Shown in pieces: positions 51,018 through 61,043 of a stretch of 64,000 nucleotides of DNA (within the stretch, counting starts at the first letter, position 1; every line of letters begins with the position of its first letter). The DNA is from Planctomycetaceae bacterium (GTDB lineage Bacteria > Planctomycetota > Planctomycetia > Pirellulales > Thermoguttaceae). The stretch spans positions 29,554-93,553 of the forward strand of contig SFIW01000016.1 in the NCBI GenBank assembly GCA_004556055.1. Direction: 5' to 3'. Below the pieces are notes generated by a model that saw only the letters and a list, made by a program, of their open reading frames with translations, had not been told where the DNA came from and did no database searches. The translations under genes were made by a program, and so were the position numbers.

Positions 51018-53789
51018 TTATGGATTTCGCGAGGAACGGGACTGCCGCAATTCTTGAGGAATCGAGTTCTCGGCGCGTTCGCGCAGATCTGTGGCGGAAG
51101 GCAACCTGACGGAGGTTTCCGCGCTCTTGGAGGGCAAAGGACGCGATTCCGCGCCGCTAGGGGCAAGAGGTCGCGGGGAATTGGACGACGCCGGAGCTTG
51201 AGGCTTATGCAAGGTCGTATTTTCCGACGGTTGAGAGGCTTGAGTCGTCGTCGCGGGCGGAAGCGCCTCTTTGGCGGGAGTCGCTTTTTTCTGGGAGGAA
51301 GGCGCGGAGGGGGACGGGAGCGACGGAATGGCGGCTAGACGATTGCGCGCGCTCGAATACCAGACGCTGGAGGGGTATTGGTCGACGAGCATGTCGAAGG
51401 CGATCTCCGCCTTCTCGTAGTCGGCGGTTCGTAGCGCGATCTCTCCCTTGAGGAAGAGTAGATAGTCGATGATCGACGAGTCCGCGCCGCGCCGCAGCGC
51501 TTCGTTTACGAGCGTTTCTGCGGCGACGTCGTCGCCGCGATCGGCCTGGACCTTCGCAAGGCGCCAGACGCAGTGACTCCAGTACGGACTCTGAGGATAG
51601 TCGCGGTATACGCGCGCGAAATTCTGCGCCGCGACGTCGATATTGCCGCGTTCGTATTCGTTCGTACCCAGATAATAGAGGGCGACGTCCGCGTAGGGGA
51701 AGTCGTTGCGTCCGCGCGTGGCGAGGCTGAGATACTTCACCGCGTCGTCGCGGCGCCCGATCGAATCGGCCAACATTCCGAGATAATACGCCGCGACAGC
51801 CGCCTCTTGCGTCGTCGGCGCGTACGAAAGTATGTCTTCGCACGTCATTTGCGCTTCGGAACGCTTGCCAAGTTCGAGGAGCGAAATGGCGCGTAAAAGC
51901 GCGATGCGCGTCGCCTCTGCGGGACAATCCTGCCAGAAGGTCTCCGATTTCGTCATCGCTTCGAGAAGGAGTTCGTTCGCGCGGGTAAAATCAAGGTTCG
52001 TGTAGTAGTCGGTCGCGCGTTGGAGATAATCGCGCGCCTCCGTCGCCGTAAGAGGCGTCGGCGCAATCGATTCGCCTTCCGCGCTCGGAACCGTCTGGGT
52101 TTGATTCGGGGGTTGCGTTCCAGGATTTGACTGATTCTGGCTTGCCGTTCCCGAATTCGTTTGATTTTGATTTTGATTTTGATTTTGATTCTGATTCTGA
52201 TTCTGATTCTGATTCTGATTCTGATTCTGATTCTGGGAACCCTTATTCGGCTGGTTCGGCTGACCTTGACCGGGCTTGCCGGGCGCCGTCGTTCCCTGCG
52301 AATTGGAGGGGACGTAGGAGACGAAGTTGGAACCTGACGAACCAGTCGACGGAACGATCCCGTCTCCGCCGACAGGACGCGTGTCGACAAAGCCGTTGGG
52401 GGTAAAGACGACGAGGGGCGCGTCTTGCGAGACGCTGGGATTCGACGCGACTTTTTGACGCGCGCCGTCGATTCCCTTGAGCGCCATCGAGATCGCGGGA
52501 TCGTTCAAATTCTGGGTGTATTTGACGAGCGCCTGATAGAGCGCCTCTTGAGCGACGTTGTCCGACTCGGCCTTATTTGCGCCGTAGCGCGCCGCATAAG
52601 CGATCGCAAGAAGGCCCGCAGACTCGACAAACCCGAGCGCGCTGAGCGGATTCGGGCGATTCTGTTCGTAATAACGGAACTCGAGTTCCGTGGACGACGC
52701 GCCGACCGCGACGGGTTGCAACATCTGGAAGAGGGATTGAATCGCGGAATTATAGTCCTTTTTCGCGACGCTCACCATCGCGCGATACGACGTTATTTCG
52801 TCGGCGTTTTCTTTTCCGTACGTCGACGCGGCGAGGTTCGCGAGGAGGGACTCCGCGGCGTCGACGTTCTTCATGCAGAGGTAGAGTTTGAGCTTGAGGC
52901 TCGCGGACTCGGGGGGAAGGGTTGAGTCGAGACGCTCGATCTCGTCGACGATATTGAGCGCGCGCTGAAAATCGCGCTGCGCGAAGTACGCGTACGCTTC
53001 GTAGAGGAGCGCGTCTTGGAGCGTGACGACGAGGGTCGCGTCGTTGCGATATTTCTGGAAGAACGCGTCAAGGAGCGGGATCGCGTCCTGAGGACGATTT
53101 TGCAAAAGGAGGAAAAGAGCGCGTTGAATCGTCGCCTGTCCGACGAGTTCGGGCGTCGAGTTCGAGTCTTCGACAATCTTCAAGAGCGCCTTATCCGCCG
53201 CTTGATAATCCCCTTTGCGCCCCTGGATAATCGCCGATTCGAGTCGACAATACCCGACGAGGGGGGAGTTCGGAAACTCCTTTTCGCAACGCGCGTAATA
53301 CGCGAGCGCTTGATCGAATGTCCCGACTTTCGATTCGCAAACGCCCAAGTAATAGTAGACGTACTGGTTGAAATTGTCCGTCGGATATTGCGAGAGGAAT
53401 TGCGTGAGCTGAGTTCGCGCCGAAGAGTAGTCTTCTTCGTTGAAGTAAGAACGCGCGTTGTGGAAGAACGCGTCGCGATATTCTTTAACGTTAGACCCTT
53501 GCGTTAGGATGTAATTGAAGTGAGTTCGCGCCGTCGCGGTATCGCTCGCTTGCGCGTTGCGCGCTAGGTACGCGCACCCGAGATAGAGCTCTCCTTTGTT
53601 GCGGTCGCTCGACGCGGAATATTGCTGGACGAAGCTTTCGAGTTTCGTGACCGCGAGGTCGTAATTCCCTGAGGAATACGCGTTTTGTCCCTCCGCGAGG
53701 AGGTCGTCTCCCGGCGCCGCCGCCAGCGGCGCGCAGATCATAAGAAGGAATGTCGCAAGAAGGATGCGCGACAGGGGGTGTTCTCTCAT
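51018..53789 (-). CDS. Secreted TPR protein with a Gln-Asn repeat tract
   Basis: A 923-aa exported protein with a signal peptide (residues 1-24, ending APLAAAPG). TPR repeats of the outer-membrane lipoprotein/YbgF type fill residues about 25-340 (QNAYSSGNYDLAVTKLESFVQQY) and about 590-830 (YLGMLADSIGRRDDAVKYLSLATRG). Between them, residues about 480-570 are Pro/Gln/Asn-rich, including an uninterrupted QN dipeptide run encoded by hexanucleotide repeats at about 52157-52231. The C-terminal 90 residues are Ser/Pro/Ala-rich. No enzymatic motif is seen. It is probably a scaffold in the periplasm. Confidence 0.85.
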   Translation of the reverse strand: MREHPLSRILLATFLLMICAPLAAAPGDDLLAEGQNAYSSGNYDLAVTKLESFVQQYSASSDRNKGELYLGCAYLARNAQASDTATARTHFNYILTQGSNVKEYRDAFFHNARSYFNEEDYSSARTQLTQFLSQYPTDNFNQYVYYYLGVCESKVGTFDQALAYYARCEKEFPNSPLVGYCRLESAIIQGRKGDYQAADKALLKIVEDSNSTPELVGQATIQRALFLLLQNRPQDAIPLLDAFFQKYRNDATLVVTLQDALLYEAYAYFAQRDFQRALNIVDEIERLDSTLPPESASLKLKLYLCMKNVDAAESLLANLAASTYGKENADEITSYRAMVSVAKKDYNSAIQSLFQMLQPVAVGASSTELEFRYYEQNRPNPLSALGFVESAGLLAIAYAARYGANKAESDNVAQEALYQALVKYTQNLNDPAISMALKGIDGARQKVASNPSVSQDAPLVVFTPNGFVDTRPVGGDGIVPSTGSSGSNFVSYVPSNSQGTTAPGKPGQGQPNQPNKGSQNQNQNQNQNQNQNQNQNQNQNQNQTNSGTASQNQSNPGTQPPNQTQTVPSAEGESIAPTPLTATEARDYLQRATDYYTNLDFTRANELLLEAMTKSETFWQDCPAEATRIALLRAISLLELGKRSEAQMTCEDILSYAPTTQEAAVAAYYLGMLADSIGRRDDAVKYLSLATRGRNDFPYADVALYYLGTNEYERGNIDVAAQNFARVYRDYPQSPYWSHCVWRLAKVQADRGDDVAAETLVNEALRRGADSSIIDYLLFLKGEIALRTADYEKAEIAFDMLVDQYPSSVWYSSARNRLAAIPSLPSPSAPSSQKKATPAKEALPPATTTQASQPSENTTLHKPQAPASSNSPRPLAPSGAESRPLPSKSAETSVRLPSATDLRERAENSIPQELRQSRSSRNP
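52157..52231 (-). repeat. Hexanucleotide repeat tract encoding Gln-Asn
   Basis: On the plus strand TTTTGA and then TTCTGA units follow each other for about 12 copies. Because the unit is six bases, copy-number change adds or removes QN pairs without shifting the frame. Confidence 0.9.
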
Positions 53790-54047
53790 TTCGACGCCTC
53801 GTTCATAAATTTCGGACGGATAATAACTTATCGCTTATAATAGGTCGGGAGCGGCGTTGGGCGCATACTCCGGAATAATATTGGCAAGTATAAACTAGGA
53901 TGACTCAAGAAACAACGGGGACACATGGCCCCTGTAGGGAAAAAAAGCGTTTTGACGATTCCCACGTTCCGAGGCTAACGCCGCCGCGAAACTCGGCGCG
54001 ACTTCTCCTGCGATTATTTTGGAGAAACACGCCCCCCTCTTTGCGTG
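53790..54047. other. Intergenic region between divergent genes
   Basis: About 260 bases without a convincing gene. A TATTAT box on the minus strand (about 53835-53840) may belong to the TPR gene, but its -35 is not clear. Confidence 0.45.
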
Positions 54048-54076
54048 TTGTTTTTTTTCGTCGCATACTATATAAT
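54048..54076 (+). promoter_or_regulatory. Promoter of the PH-domain gene
   Basis: TTGTTT (54048-54053) and TATAAT (54071-54076) are spaced by 17 bases. Confidence 0.62.
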
Positions 54077-54138
54077 GTCCGGCGCGTGGAGCGTATGACG
54101 AATCCGCGCGATTTTCCTGGTTTTAAAAGGAGTGTCTC

Positions 54139-55044
54139 ATGGCTGCTAATCAGAATAAAACCGAGCCCACTGGCGAATGGCGTCAAGGAAGGCCGTCTTT
54201 CAAAGCGTTCTATCCCGAATTTTTTCTTCTCGCGCTCGTCACGATCGCGTTCATGGCGCTGGCGATGAAGTTGAGTTGCAACGAACTGAAAAAGGCGAAG
54301 TCTGCGGCGAGTTCCGAGTCGGCGTCCGTCGAGACGACTTGCGTTCCGCTGATTTTTGAGCTGCAACGCGCCTACGCGCAAGACTCGTCGATCGACGCGC
54401 TTGAGATTGCCGAAGACGCCGCCGACGACGTCGCGCAGGCGGAACCTATCGTCGAGGCGAAACCGGTCGTCGAGGCGGAACCTGTCGTCGACGAGAACCC
54501 CGTTGAGATTGTCCCGGACCCCGTAGAGATCGCTCCGGAGCCCGTCGCCTCTGAGACGACTCCCGCCGCGACCCATTCCGCATCCCTCTCCCAAACGTGG
54601 TCCAAAATCCTTTGGATATGGATTATCTGCATGCTTGCGCCTCTCGCGCTCTGGATTTGGCGCGCGTGGGCGTGGATTTGCGCCGTCTATGGCGTTCATT
54701 ACGAGATAAAGGTCGATCCTGACAATATTCGCGCTTCGACATTTTTAACGACGCGCGGTATCTTCAATAAGAAGACCGACTCGATGCACATCGGCGCTAT
54801 CAAAGATATTCAAAGCTCGCAGTCTTTCTTCCAGAAATACTTCAAAGGGGGAGTCGGAACGATCACCCTCTTCACCAAAGACTTGACCGACGGCAAAGTC
54901 GTGATGGAAAATATGCCCGAGCCGAGTCGCGTTTTCAGTTCCCTCGACGCCTTGCGACGTCACTATTGGGGGCGAGGGGGATTCAACACCCTTGGCGGCG
55001 ACTACCCGGAAGGGGACGGCGACATGGGAGATATCGCTCAGTAA
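54139..55044 (+). CDS. Membrane protein with bacterial PH domain
   Basis: A 301-aa protein. One helix lies at about 27-45 (FYPEFFLLALVTIAFMALAM) and another at about 155-185 (ILWIWIICMLAPLALWIWRAWAWICAVYG). Between them is an acidic Pro/Glu/Val linker with repeated EPVV-type units. The C-terminal part (about 188-270) reads as a YdbS/YdbT-like bacterial PH domain: EIKVDPDNIRASTFLTTRGIFNKKTDSMHIGAIKDIQ followed by GGVGTITLFT. Function unknown. An adjacent glycerophosphodiesterase gene follows after 86 bases. AAAGGAG lies before ATG 54139. Confidence 0.75.
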   Translation: MAANQNKTEPTGEWRQGRPSFKAFYPEFFLLALVTIAFMALAMKLSCNELKKAKSAASSESASVETTCVPLIFELQRAYAQDSSIDALEIAEDAADDVAQAEPIVEAKPVVEAEPVVDENPVEIVPDPVEIAPEPVASETTPAATHSASLSQTWSKILWIWIICMLAPLALWIWRAWAWICAVYGVHYEIKVDPDNIRASTFLTTRGIFNKKTDSMHIGAIKDIQSSQSFFQKYFKGGVGTITLFTKDLTDGKVVMENMPEPSRVFSSLDALRRHYWGRGGFNTLGGDYPEGDGDMGDIAQ

Positions 55045-55130
55045 CCTAACGTTTTCATATGGAACCGACGCGAGACTGCGTCCGGCCCCTTTTTTGATTT
55101 AATATTGAGAGCCTCAAGGAGAACAACCTC

Positions 55131-56081
55131 ATGACACATTTCTTCCGACATGCGACGACGGCGTTAGCGGCGCTTTTCGCGACCGCTTCCGCTTTCGTTT
55201 TTGCCGCCGACGGGGACGCGCCGCAGACGATTCGAAGCAAGCCGCGCGATACGATCACCGTTGTCGCGCACCGAGGCGCGGGGGATCTCGCTCCGGAAAA
55301 CTGTCTGTCTTCCCTTGAACTGACGTGGAAGATGGGAGGCGTTCCTGAAGTCGACGTTCGCACGACGAAGGACGGGCGCATCATGATGTTCCACGACGCC
55401 AACTTCCAACGCGTGTGTCCCAACGAATCGGAGGAGATTCGCAAGTCGAGCGTCGAGAAGATGACGTACGACGAGGTGAGGAGGCTCGATATCGGGGTCT
55501 TCCGCGGCGAAGAACACCGAGGCGAACGCGTCCTCTCGATCGAAGAAATCGTCGACGCCCTCAAGGCGGATTCGAAGCGCAAGGTCGTCATCGACGTGAA
55601 GAACGTCGATTTCCAGAAGCTTTCGGAAGCGGTCGCCGACGTTCGCGAACAGGTGATTCTCACGTCCGGCTCCGAAGCGGATCTCCAGCGCTGGGCGAAG
55701 ATCAACGTCGAATTTTACGACACGGCGCTCTGGATGGGGCTCGGCTCCTATACCGACGCGGACGTCGAGAAGCGTTTTGAAGCGCTGCGCAAGAACGATT
55801 TCGCCGGAATTAAACGTTTGCAGATTCATGTGACGAAGGACTCCGACGGCGCGCTCAAACCGAGCGCCGCGTGTATTCGCGCTTGCGCCGACGAATGTCG
55901 TGAACGCGGGATCGAATTCCAGACGATGCCATGGCGCACCAAGACGTGCCCCGAACTCGCGACCGATATCGCGTTCCACAAAGAACTCCTCAATCTCGGC
56001 GCGATGGGATTCGGAACCGACCGACCCGACTGCGCCTTCCAAGCGATCGACGAATTCTACGCCGAAGCGCCTCAAAAATGA
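55131..56081 (+). CDS. Secreted glycerophosphodiester phosphodiesterase
   Basis: A 316-aa exported GDPD-family enzyme that hydrolyses glycerophosphodiesters to glycerol 3-phosphate and an alcohol. Signal peptide about 1-26 (AFVFAAD). VVAHRGAGDLAPENC supplies His47 and Arg48 and the metal-binding Glu56; PEVDVRTTKDGRIMMFHD supplies Glu73, Asp75 and the second catalytic His88. VVIDVKN and a final GTDRP segment complete the TIM barrel. All catalytic residues are present. GDPD and the alkaline phosphatase at 42460 could both supply phosphate. Confidence 0.94.
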   Translation: MTHFFRHATTALAALFATASAFVFAADGDAPQTIRSKPRDTITVVAHRGAGDLAPENCLSSLELTWKMGGVPEVDVRTTKDGRIMMFHDANFQRVCPNESEEIRKSSVEKMTYDEVRRLDIGVFRGEEHRGERVLSIEEIVDALKADSKRKVVIDVKNVDFQKLSEAVADVREQVILTSGSEADLQRWAKINVEFYDTALWMGLGSYTDADVEKRFEALRKNDFAGIKRLQIHVTKDSDGALKPSAACIRACADECRERGIEFQTMPWRTKTCPELATDIAFHKELLNLGAMGFGTDRPDCAFQAIDEFYAEAPQK

Positions 56082-56123
56082 CGCCAAGAGACGCGCTTCT
56101 CGCGAATTAAACTTTCCCTTACG

Positions 56124-56157
56124 ACGGGCGGAGCGTTTTTTCTCCGCCCGTTTTTTC
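56124..56157 (+). terminator. Terminator after the GDPD gene
   Basis: ACGGGCGGAG and CTCCGCCCGT form a perfect 10-bp stem with an eight-base loop, followed by six T. Confidence 0.92.
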
Positions 56158-56242
56158 GCTTGTTTTTATTCCGCTTTTTTCTTAAAATTAAGGCGGCGCC
56201 TTAGGATGGGCGCGATTCAGTCGCAGGCAAAGAGGGAGAGGT

Positions 56243-57415
56243 ATGTCGTTTCTACAATCGTTGATCCAGCGCGTCGTCATTTTGACCGTTACGCTATGCG
56301 CGGCGTCCGTCGGCGCTATCGACTTTAACATTCCGCTTCCGAAGCCGTCTTTACCCGCGATTCCAACCCCCGCGTTCCTGAGCAAACCAGGCAAGAAGGT
56401 CTCCGACGAAGAGCTGAAAGAGATCGAGGCGGCTCATGTAAAGCGCGACGAAACGCGTCCGATCGCAGACGAGCGAAGAGAGACGCGATACTCCGCAGAC
56501 AATTCCGCTTCGACAGAGACTACTCGCGCAGGCTCCGCCTATAACCCCGCGACGTCGGCTTCGACGCAGACGTCCGAGTCGAACGAAATCGATCTCTCCC
56601 CGACCTTCGCCGCGCTTCTACCGTATTCCATGACCCTTGGCCGCGTTGTCTGCGAATCGAACTTCCCATTCGATTCCGTCCAAGGACTACAAGCGGAGAT
56701 TGTTCAGCTCCAAATCGATCTCGTCAACTACCTGGGAATACCCGAGGCGCGCGAAAAGATCGTCCTGTGCCTCTTCAAAGACGAAACGTCGTACCGCGAC
56801 TTCATCAAAACCGTCTTTCCCGGCGCGCCGCAAGATCGGCCCGCCCTATACGTGCGACAAGGGGAGAATCCCGGCGTCCTCATGGTTCAGAAAGACGATA
56901 AGATGATCGTCAACATCCGCCACGAGATGACGCACGCGTACCTCAATTCAACGCTCCGTCACGTTCCTATATGGCTCGACGAAGGGCTCGCGAAATATTT
57001 CGAGACGCCCCCCGGAGAACGCGGGTTCCGCAATCCCTACCTGAAAATCGCGGAAGAAAATATATCGGGTTTCTTCAGCTCTCCTCCGTCCTTAGCGCGT
57101 CTCGAGAAGCTGACGCGCGTCGACGAGATGCGCGCGAGAGAATATCGCGAATCATGGTCTTGGGTTCACTTTTTAATCCACTATTCCCGAGACACGCACT
57201 ATCTCCTTGTCCGATATTTGGCGACGTTGCGCAAAGAACGCCAGGCGGGAATATCGACCGAAGAGGCGTATAAAGCGCAGAAGAAGGCCCCGATGAAGAG
57301 GCTCCTCGACGAAAATATCGAGGGATATAACAAGAAATACGTCGAACACTTTAAAAATTGGGATAAACGTCGAGATTCGTACGAAAACGCCCGAGTCGAA
57401 AGGGGAACGAGATGA
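56243..57415 (+). CDS. Exported DUF1570-like zinc metallopeptidase
   Basis: A 390-aa protein with a signal peptide (residues 1-25) and a polar, likely disordered linker to about residue 115. The catalytic region holds HEMTH at 227-231 and WLDEG with Glu247, the HExxH...E gluzincin arrangement of the DUF1570/peptidase MA-like families. The target is unknown. Its stop overlaps the start of the next gene (ATGA), so it is translationally coupled to an RND-type transporter, which suggests a joint envelope role. ATG 56243 follows GGGAGAGG. Confidence 0.82.
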   Translation: MSFLQSLIQRVVILTVTLCAASVGAIDFNIPLPKPSLPAIPTPAFLSKPGKKVSDEELKEIEAAHVKRDETRPIADERRETRYSADNSASTETTRAGSAYNPATSASTQTSESNEIDLSPTFAALLPYSMTLGRVVCESNFPFDSVQGLQAEIVQLQIDLVNYLGIPEAREKIVLCLFKDETSYRDFIKTVFPGAPQDRPALYVRQGENPGVLMVQKDDKMIVNIRHEMTHAYLNSTLRHVPIWLDEGLAKYFETPPGERGFRNPYLKIAEENISGFFSSPPSLARLEKLTRVDEMRAREYRESWSWVHFLIHYSRDTHYLLVRYLATLRKERQAGISTEEAYKAQKKAPMKRLLDENIEGYNKKYVEHFKNWDKRRDSYENARVERGTR

Positions 57416-60249
57416 GCCAAAGCCTCAAGGAAGAGTCGACCTCTCGTCAGAGGGATCCTTTTGCGCCTAAACCTAAAGCGTCGCCGATTCTATCGCGTCC
57501 GTCGAGCGCGCTCGCTCGCGTCGTGGTAAGAGCTCCGGCGACGACCCTGGCCGTCGCCGCGTTCTTCGCCGTCGTCTCGCTATTCTTTTCATTCTGCTAT
57601 TTGGAGAACGCGCCTGCCGCGTTGCGCTATCCTTCAAGGGAAGGGACGACTCTCTTCACTCTCGACGACCTCTACCGGCGCGAAGTCGCAGACCGCGCAG
57701 AATGTCAACTCGTCGTCGAAGGGAACGCTAAAAACGTCTCCCCGAAACAGATTCGAAACGCGCTCGACTTTGTATGGAACGAACTCCACGCGCGCCCAGA
57801 GCTCTTTGAAATCGTTTATCGCTCTCTCGATTCCGAATCCTTCAAGGAGAATCGCGCTTTCTTCTATGACGCGCGGGAGATGAAGGAGGCGGAAGAATTG
57901 GCCGCTGTCGCCCTCCGAATCCAGAGAGGCGAATGGGAGGAGTTCGCCCCCGACGCGTACGCGCTAAAACTCGCGGATCAGAGCGAACTTCTTGCGACGC
58001 CGGATTCTCCCGATCCGTTCGTCGCTTCCGAAACTTCCGAAACTTCCGAAACTTCCTCGCCGAAGAATCTCGACGCGCTCTTAACCTTCGCTCGCGCCGT
58101 CGTCGACGCTACTTCACCCGAGACGCGTTCGCCCGCGCAGATGCGCTCCCCCGTTGCGCCCGGCGTCGAAGCGAACGTTCCGAAATCGCTCCAAGAAGAG
58201 CGGTACGCGATCTATTCGCGCGACGGGTTCGAAGGAGGATACGTAACCTTCGCGATGAAACAAGGCCTTTCGTCGCGCGATCAACGTTACGCGCTCGACG
58301 AAGTCGCGCGCATCGTGGAGCGCCTGGAAGAAAACAATCCTGGAATCGACGTCGAAGCGACGGGACTTCCTTTCTTTGCGGCGCGAGAGCGCGACGCGTT
58401 CCTCCGCGCGGGTAAGACGGCGCTGCCGCTGGCGGTTGCGGGTGTTTTCGTCGTTTTTTGGGCCTTCTTTGGGCGCGCGATCTACGCGACGCTCGCCGTG
58501 GGCGCGATCTTGCTCTGCGCCGCCTTGACCCTCGGACTACAGACCTTTGCCGTCGGTTCCTTTTCTCCCGACGACGCGCCGCAGTGGGCGCTTCTAATCT
58601 GCGCGGCGATTCTTTTTGTCTCAAGTTACCTGGGAAAATATACGTCGACGCGGCGCGAGATCCGGTCGGCAAGCGAATCCCTTGTGCGCATGGGCTCCAA
58701 CGTCGGCGTCACGATCTTGTCCTTGGGAACGTCGATTCTTCTCCTGTGCGTCCCGGCGGCCTTTATCGAGCCTTCGAAACGCGCGTTTTTCGTCGTCTTG
58801 GGGGGCGGCGCGTTCTTGGCGGCGCTCGTCGTCGCGACGGCGCTTCCCGCCGCGCTGAGATTGATCGACGGCGCGAATCCCTTCAAGTCGAGTCCGGGCA
58901 ATAAAAGCGCGACGATAACCTTGGAGTCTGCGGGTAGTTTCCTGCGCGTTTGCAGTATTTTGGCGACGGTTGGGATGATCGCGCTGGGTTACGGGGCGTC
59001 GAAGGTCGAGACGGATCCTACGCGTTATGCGTTTTACGCGCCGACGTCGCAGGTCTTTTGGGGCTCCGACGCGTCGTCGCGGCTCCTAGAGAGCGCGCCG
59101 TTGAACGCGTGCGTTTTTGCGGAGGACGCGGAGGAGGCGCGAAAGCTTCGAGAAAAGTTTTCGGAAGTGGAGACGCTTGTCGTCGACGACGTCGCGTCGC
59201 GGATTCCTGACGTCGGGCCCGATCAGATCGTCGCGGTGGAGCGACTTTCGGACGCGCTCGCGGGGCTTGAGCCGGAGATCGGCGCGATTCCGATTCCTGA
59301 TCGGAAGACGTTCTTGGCGTCTCTCGACGCGATTTCGCAGAGTGTGAAAAAGACGTCGGGGTCGACGAAAGAGGGGAAGGGGACGCTCGATATTCTCGAC
59401 GTAGCGCGCAAGCAGATCGACGCGCTCTCCGACTCCGATCTCGAGACGCGCCTCGACGCCTTGGCGCGACTTATCGCCGTGGGGACGCTCGAGCGCCTGT
59501 ATCTTCTCAAAGAACAAACGACGCCGCGAGCGCCGACGATCGCCGATCTTTCGCCGACGTTGAAACGTCGTTACGTCGCGGAGGATTCGGGACGCCTGAT
59601 CGTGTGGACGTATTCCCTTGCGCGACTTTCGACGCCGGGCGCGTTGAGGGCGTTCGTCGCCAATATTCGCGCGGTCGACTCGGAGGCGACGGGGCCCGCG
59701 GTTCTTGCGCTGGAGTCGTGGACGGAGTTGGCGAAGATGGGCAACGTTTGCGTCGGCGCGCTTTTCGCGATCTTCGGAGCGTGGGGGTGGGTCCGTTATC
59801 GCGCGGCGAAACAGACTCTGGCAATCCTTCTTTCTCCGGCGCTCATGTTCGTTGGAACCGCAGGAATCGCGGGGTTCTTTCATATGGGAGTGAACCCTGT
59901 GAACTGGCTCGTTTTCCCGACGGCGCTTGCGCTCGGTTTCGTTTCGGGAGAGGGGCTTGCGCGGGAACTGGAACGCGATCCGACGGCGCGACTCTTTTCG
60001 AGAGAATACGTTTTGGGGACGACGTGCGCGGGGCTGGCGATCTCGTGCGTCTTTTTATGTTGGCTTGTCGCTCCGGAGAAGGGGTGGCAAGCGTTGGCGC
60101 GCACGGGCGTTATGATCGGTTTTCTTAATACGGTCGTCGCGCTTGTTCTGACGCCGGCGTTTCTTAACTGGAACGGAACGAGGAGCGACGAACGCGATTC
60201 CGTCGCGACTAGGGACGACAAGAAGAACGCGCGGGAATTAAAGACTTGA
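57412..60249 (+). CDS. RND/MMPL-superfamily membrane protein
   Basis: A 945-aa inner-membrane protein. One helix lies at about 42-62, a large periplasmic domain spans about 65-325, then a block of helices (about 328-480: TALPLAVAGVFVVFWAFFGRAIYATLAVGAILL). A second periplasmic domain (about 510-770) and a second helix block (775-930) follow. This two-fold layout is that of the RND/MMPL exporter family; similarity is by topology rather than motifs. A short SET repeat run lies near residues 206-214. It overlaps the peptidase gene by four bases and runs directly into a glycosyltransferase gene. Confidence 0.82.
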   Translation: MSQSLKEESTSRQRDPFAPKPKASPILSRPSSALARVVVRAPATTLAVAAFFAVVSLFFSFCYLENAPAALRYPSREGTTLFTLDDLYRREVADRAECQLVVEGNAKNVSPKQIRNALDFVWNELHARPELFEIVYRSLDSESFKENRAFFYDAREMKEAEELAAVALRIQRGEWEEFAPDAYALKLADQSELLATPDSPDPFVASETSETSETSSPKNLDALLTFARAVVDATSPETRSPAQMRSPVAPGVEANVPKSLQEERYAIYSRDGFEGGYVTFAMKQGLSSRDQRYALDEVARIVERLEENNPGIDVEATGLPFFAARERDAFLRAGKTALPLAVAGVFVVFWAFFGRAIYATLAVGAILLCAALTLGLQTFAVGSFSPDDAPQWALLICAAILFVSSYLGKYTSTRREIRSASESLVRMGSNVGVTILSLGTSILLLCVPAAFIEPSKRAFFVVLGGGAFLAALVVATALPAALRLIDGANPFKSSPGNKSATITLESAGSFLRVCSILATVGMIALGYGASKVETDPTRYAFYAPTSQVFWGSDASSRLLESAPLNACVFAEDAEEARKLREKFSEVETLVVDDVASRIPDVGPDQIVAVERLSDALAGLEPEIGAIPIPDRKTFLASLDAISQSVKKTSGSTKEGKGTLDILDVARKQIDALSDSDLETRLDALARLIAVGTLERLYLLKEQTTPRAPTIADLSPTLKRRYVAEDSGRLIVWTYSLARLSTPGALRAFVANIRAVDSEATGPAVLALESWTELAKMGNVCVGALFAIFGAWGWVRYRAAKQTLAILLSPALMFVGTAGIAGFFHMGVNPVNWLVFPTALALGFVSGEGLARELERDPTARLFSREYVLGTTCAGLAISCVFLCWLVAPEKGWQALARTGVMIGFLNTVVALVLTPAFLNWNGTRSDERDSVATRDDKKNARELKT

Positions 60250-60269
60250 AAGGGAAAGGAGACGCGACG

Positions 60270-60998
60270 ATGAGGAACGTAATCTGCATGAAATGGGGAA
60301 CGAAGTTCTCGGCGCGATACGTCAATATTCTAGCGGCGAGCGTGAAGAGGAATTTGGCGGGGCCGTATCGTTTTGTCTGTTTTACGGAGGATTCGACGGG
60401 GCTGTCGGAGGGGATCGAGACGCGTCCTCTTCCTGAGATGACGGGGCTCGACGGTAGGCCGGAGCGAGGGTGGAGAAAACTAACGCTTTTCCAGGAACGA
60501 TTGGAAGATCTTGAAGGGACGGCCCTTTTCTTGGATTTAGACGTCGTGATCGCGGATAAGCTCGATCCGTTTTTTGAGGACGATCCCGGGGGTTTTCGGA
60601 TTATTGAAGATTGGAATTTGAAGGGAACGGGGATCGGCAATTCGTCGGTATTTCGTTTTGAGATCGGGTCGCGTCCTGACGTTTTGGATTATTTTTTGAA
60701 GAATCGGGAGTCGGTCTACGCGGCGCACCGTAACGAGCAGGCGTATTTGAGCTGGGCGATCCGGAAGGAGGAACCTCTGAAGTATTGGGCTCCGGACTGG
60801 TGCTTGAGCTTTAAAAGAAGCTTTATGCGCCCGTTTCCGCTAGGTTATATCCAGGAGCCGCGACGGCGCGCCGGGGTGAAAGTGATCGTGTTCCATGGGA
60901 ATCCGAATCCAGACTGCGTCTTGGAGGGCTGGCATAATAAGACGCGGCTTCGCGCGGTGAAGAAGACCCCGTGGATCGCGGATTTGTGGCGCGAGTAA
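60270..60998 (+). CDS. Glycosyltransferase-like protein (GT-A fold)
   Basis: A 242-aa cytoplasmic protein. VICMKWGTKFSARYVNILAASVKRN at the N-terminus and LFLDLDVVI near residue 90 (a D-x-D metal/nucleotide-sugar site) fit a GT-A-type glycosyltransferase, as does NEQAYLSWAI further on. The donor and acceptor are unknown. ATG 60270 has AGGAG eight bases upstream; TTG 60246 is less likely. It is the last gene of the peptidase-RND operon. Confidence 0.78.
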   Translation: MRNVICMKWGTKFSARYVNILAASVKRNLAGPYRFVCFTEDSTGLSEGIETRPLPEMTGLDGRPERGWRKLTLFQERLEDLEGTALFLDLDVVIADKLDPFFEDDPGGFRIIEDWNLKGTGIGNSSVFRFEIGSRPDVLDYFLKNRESVYAAHRNEQAYLSWAIRKEEPLKYWAPDWCLSFKRSFMRPFPLGYIQEPRRRAGVKVIVFHGNPNPDCVLEGWHNKTRLRAVKKTPWIADLWRE

Positions 60999-61043
60999 GA
61001 GAAGAAATAGAAAAAATACGCAAAATATTGAAGAAAAATAAGG

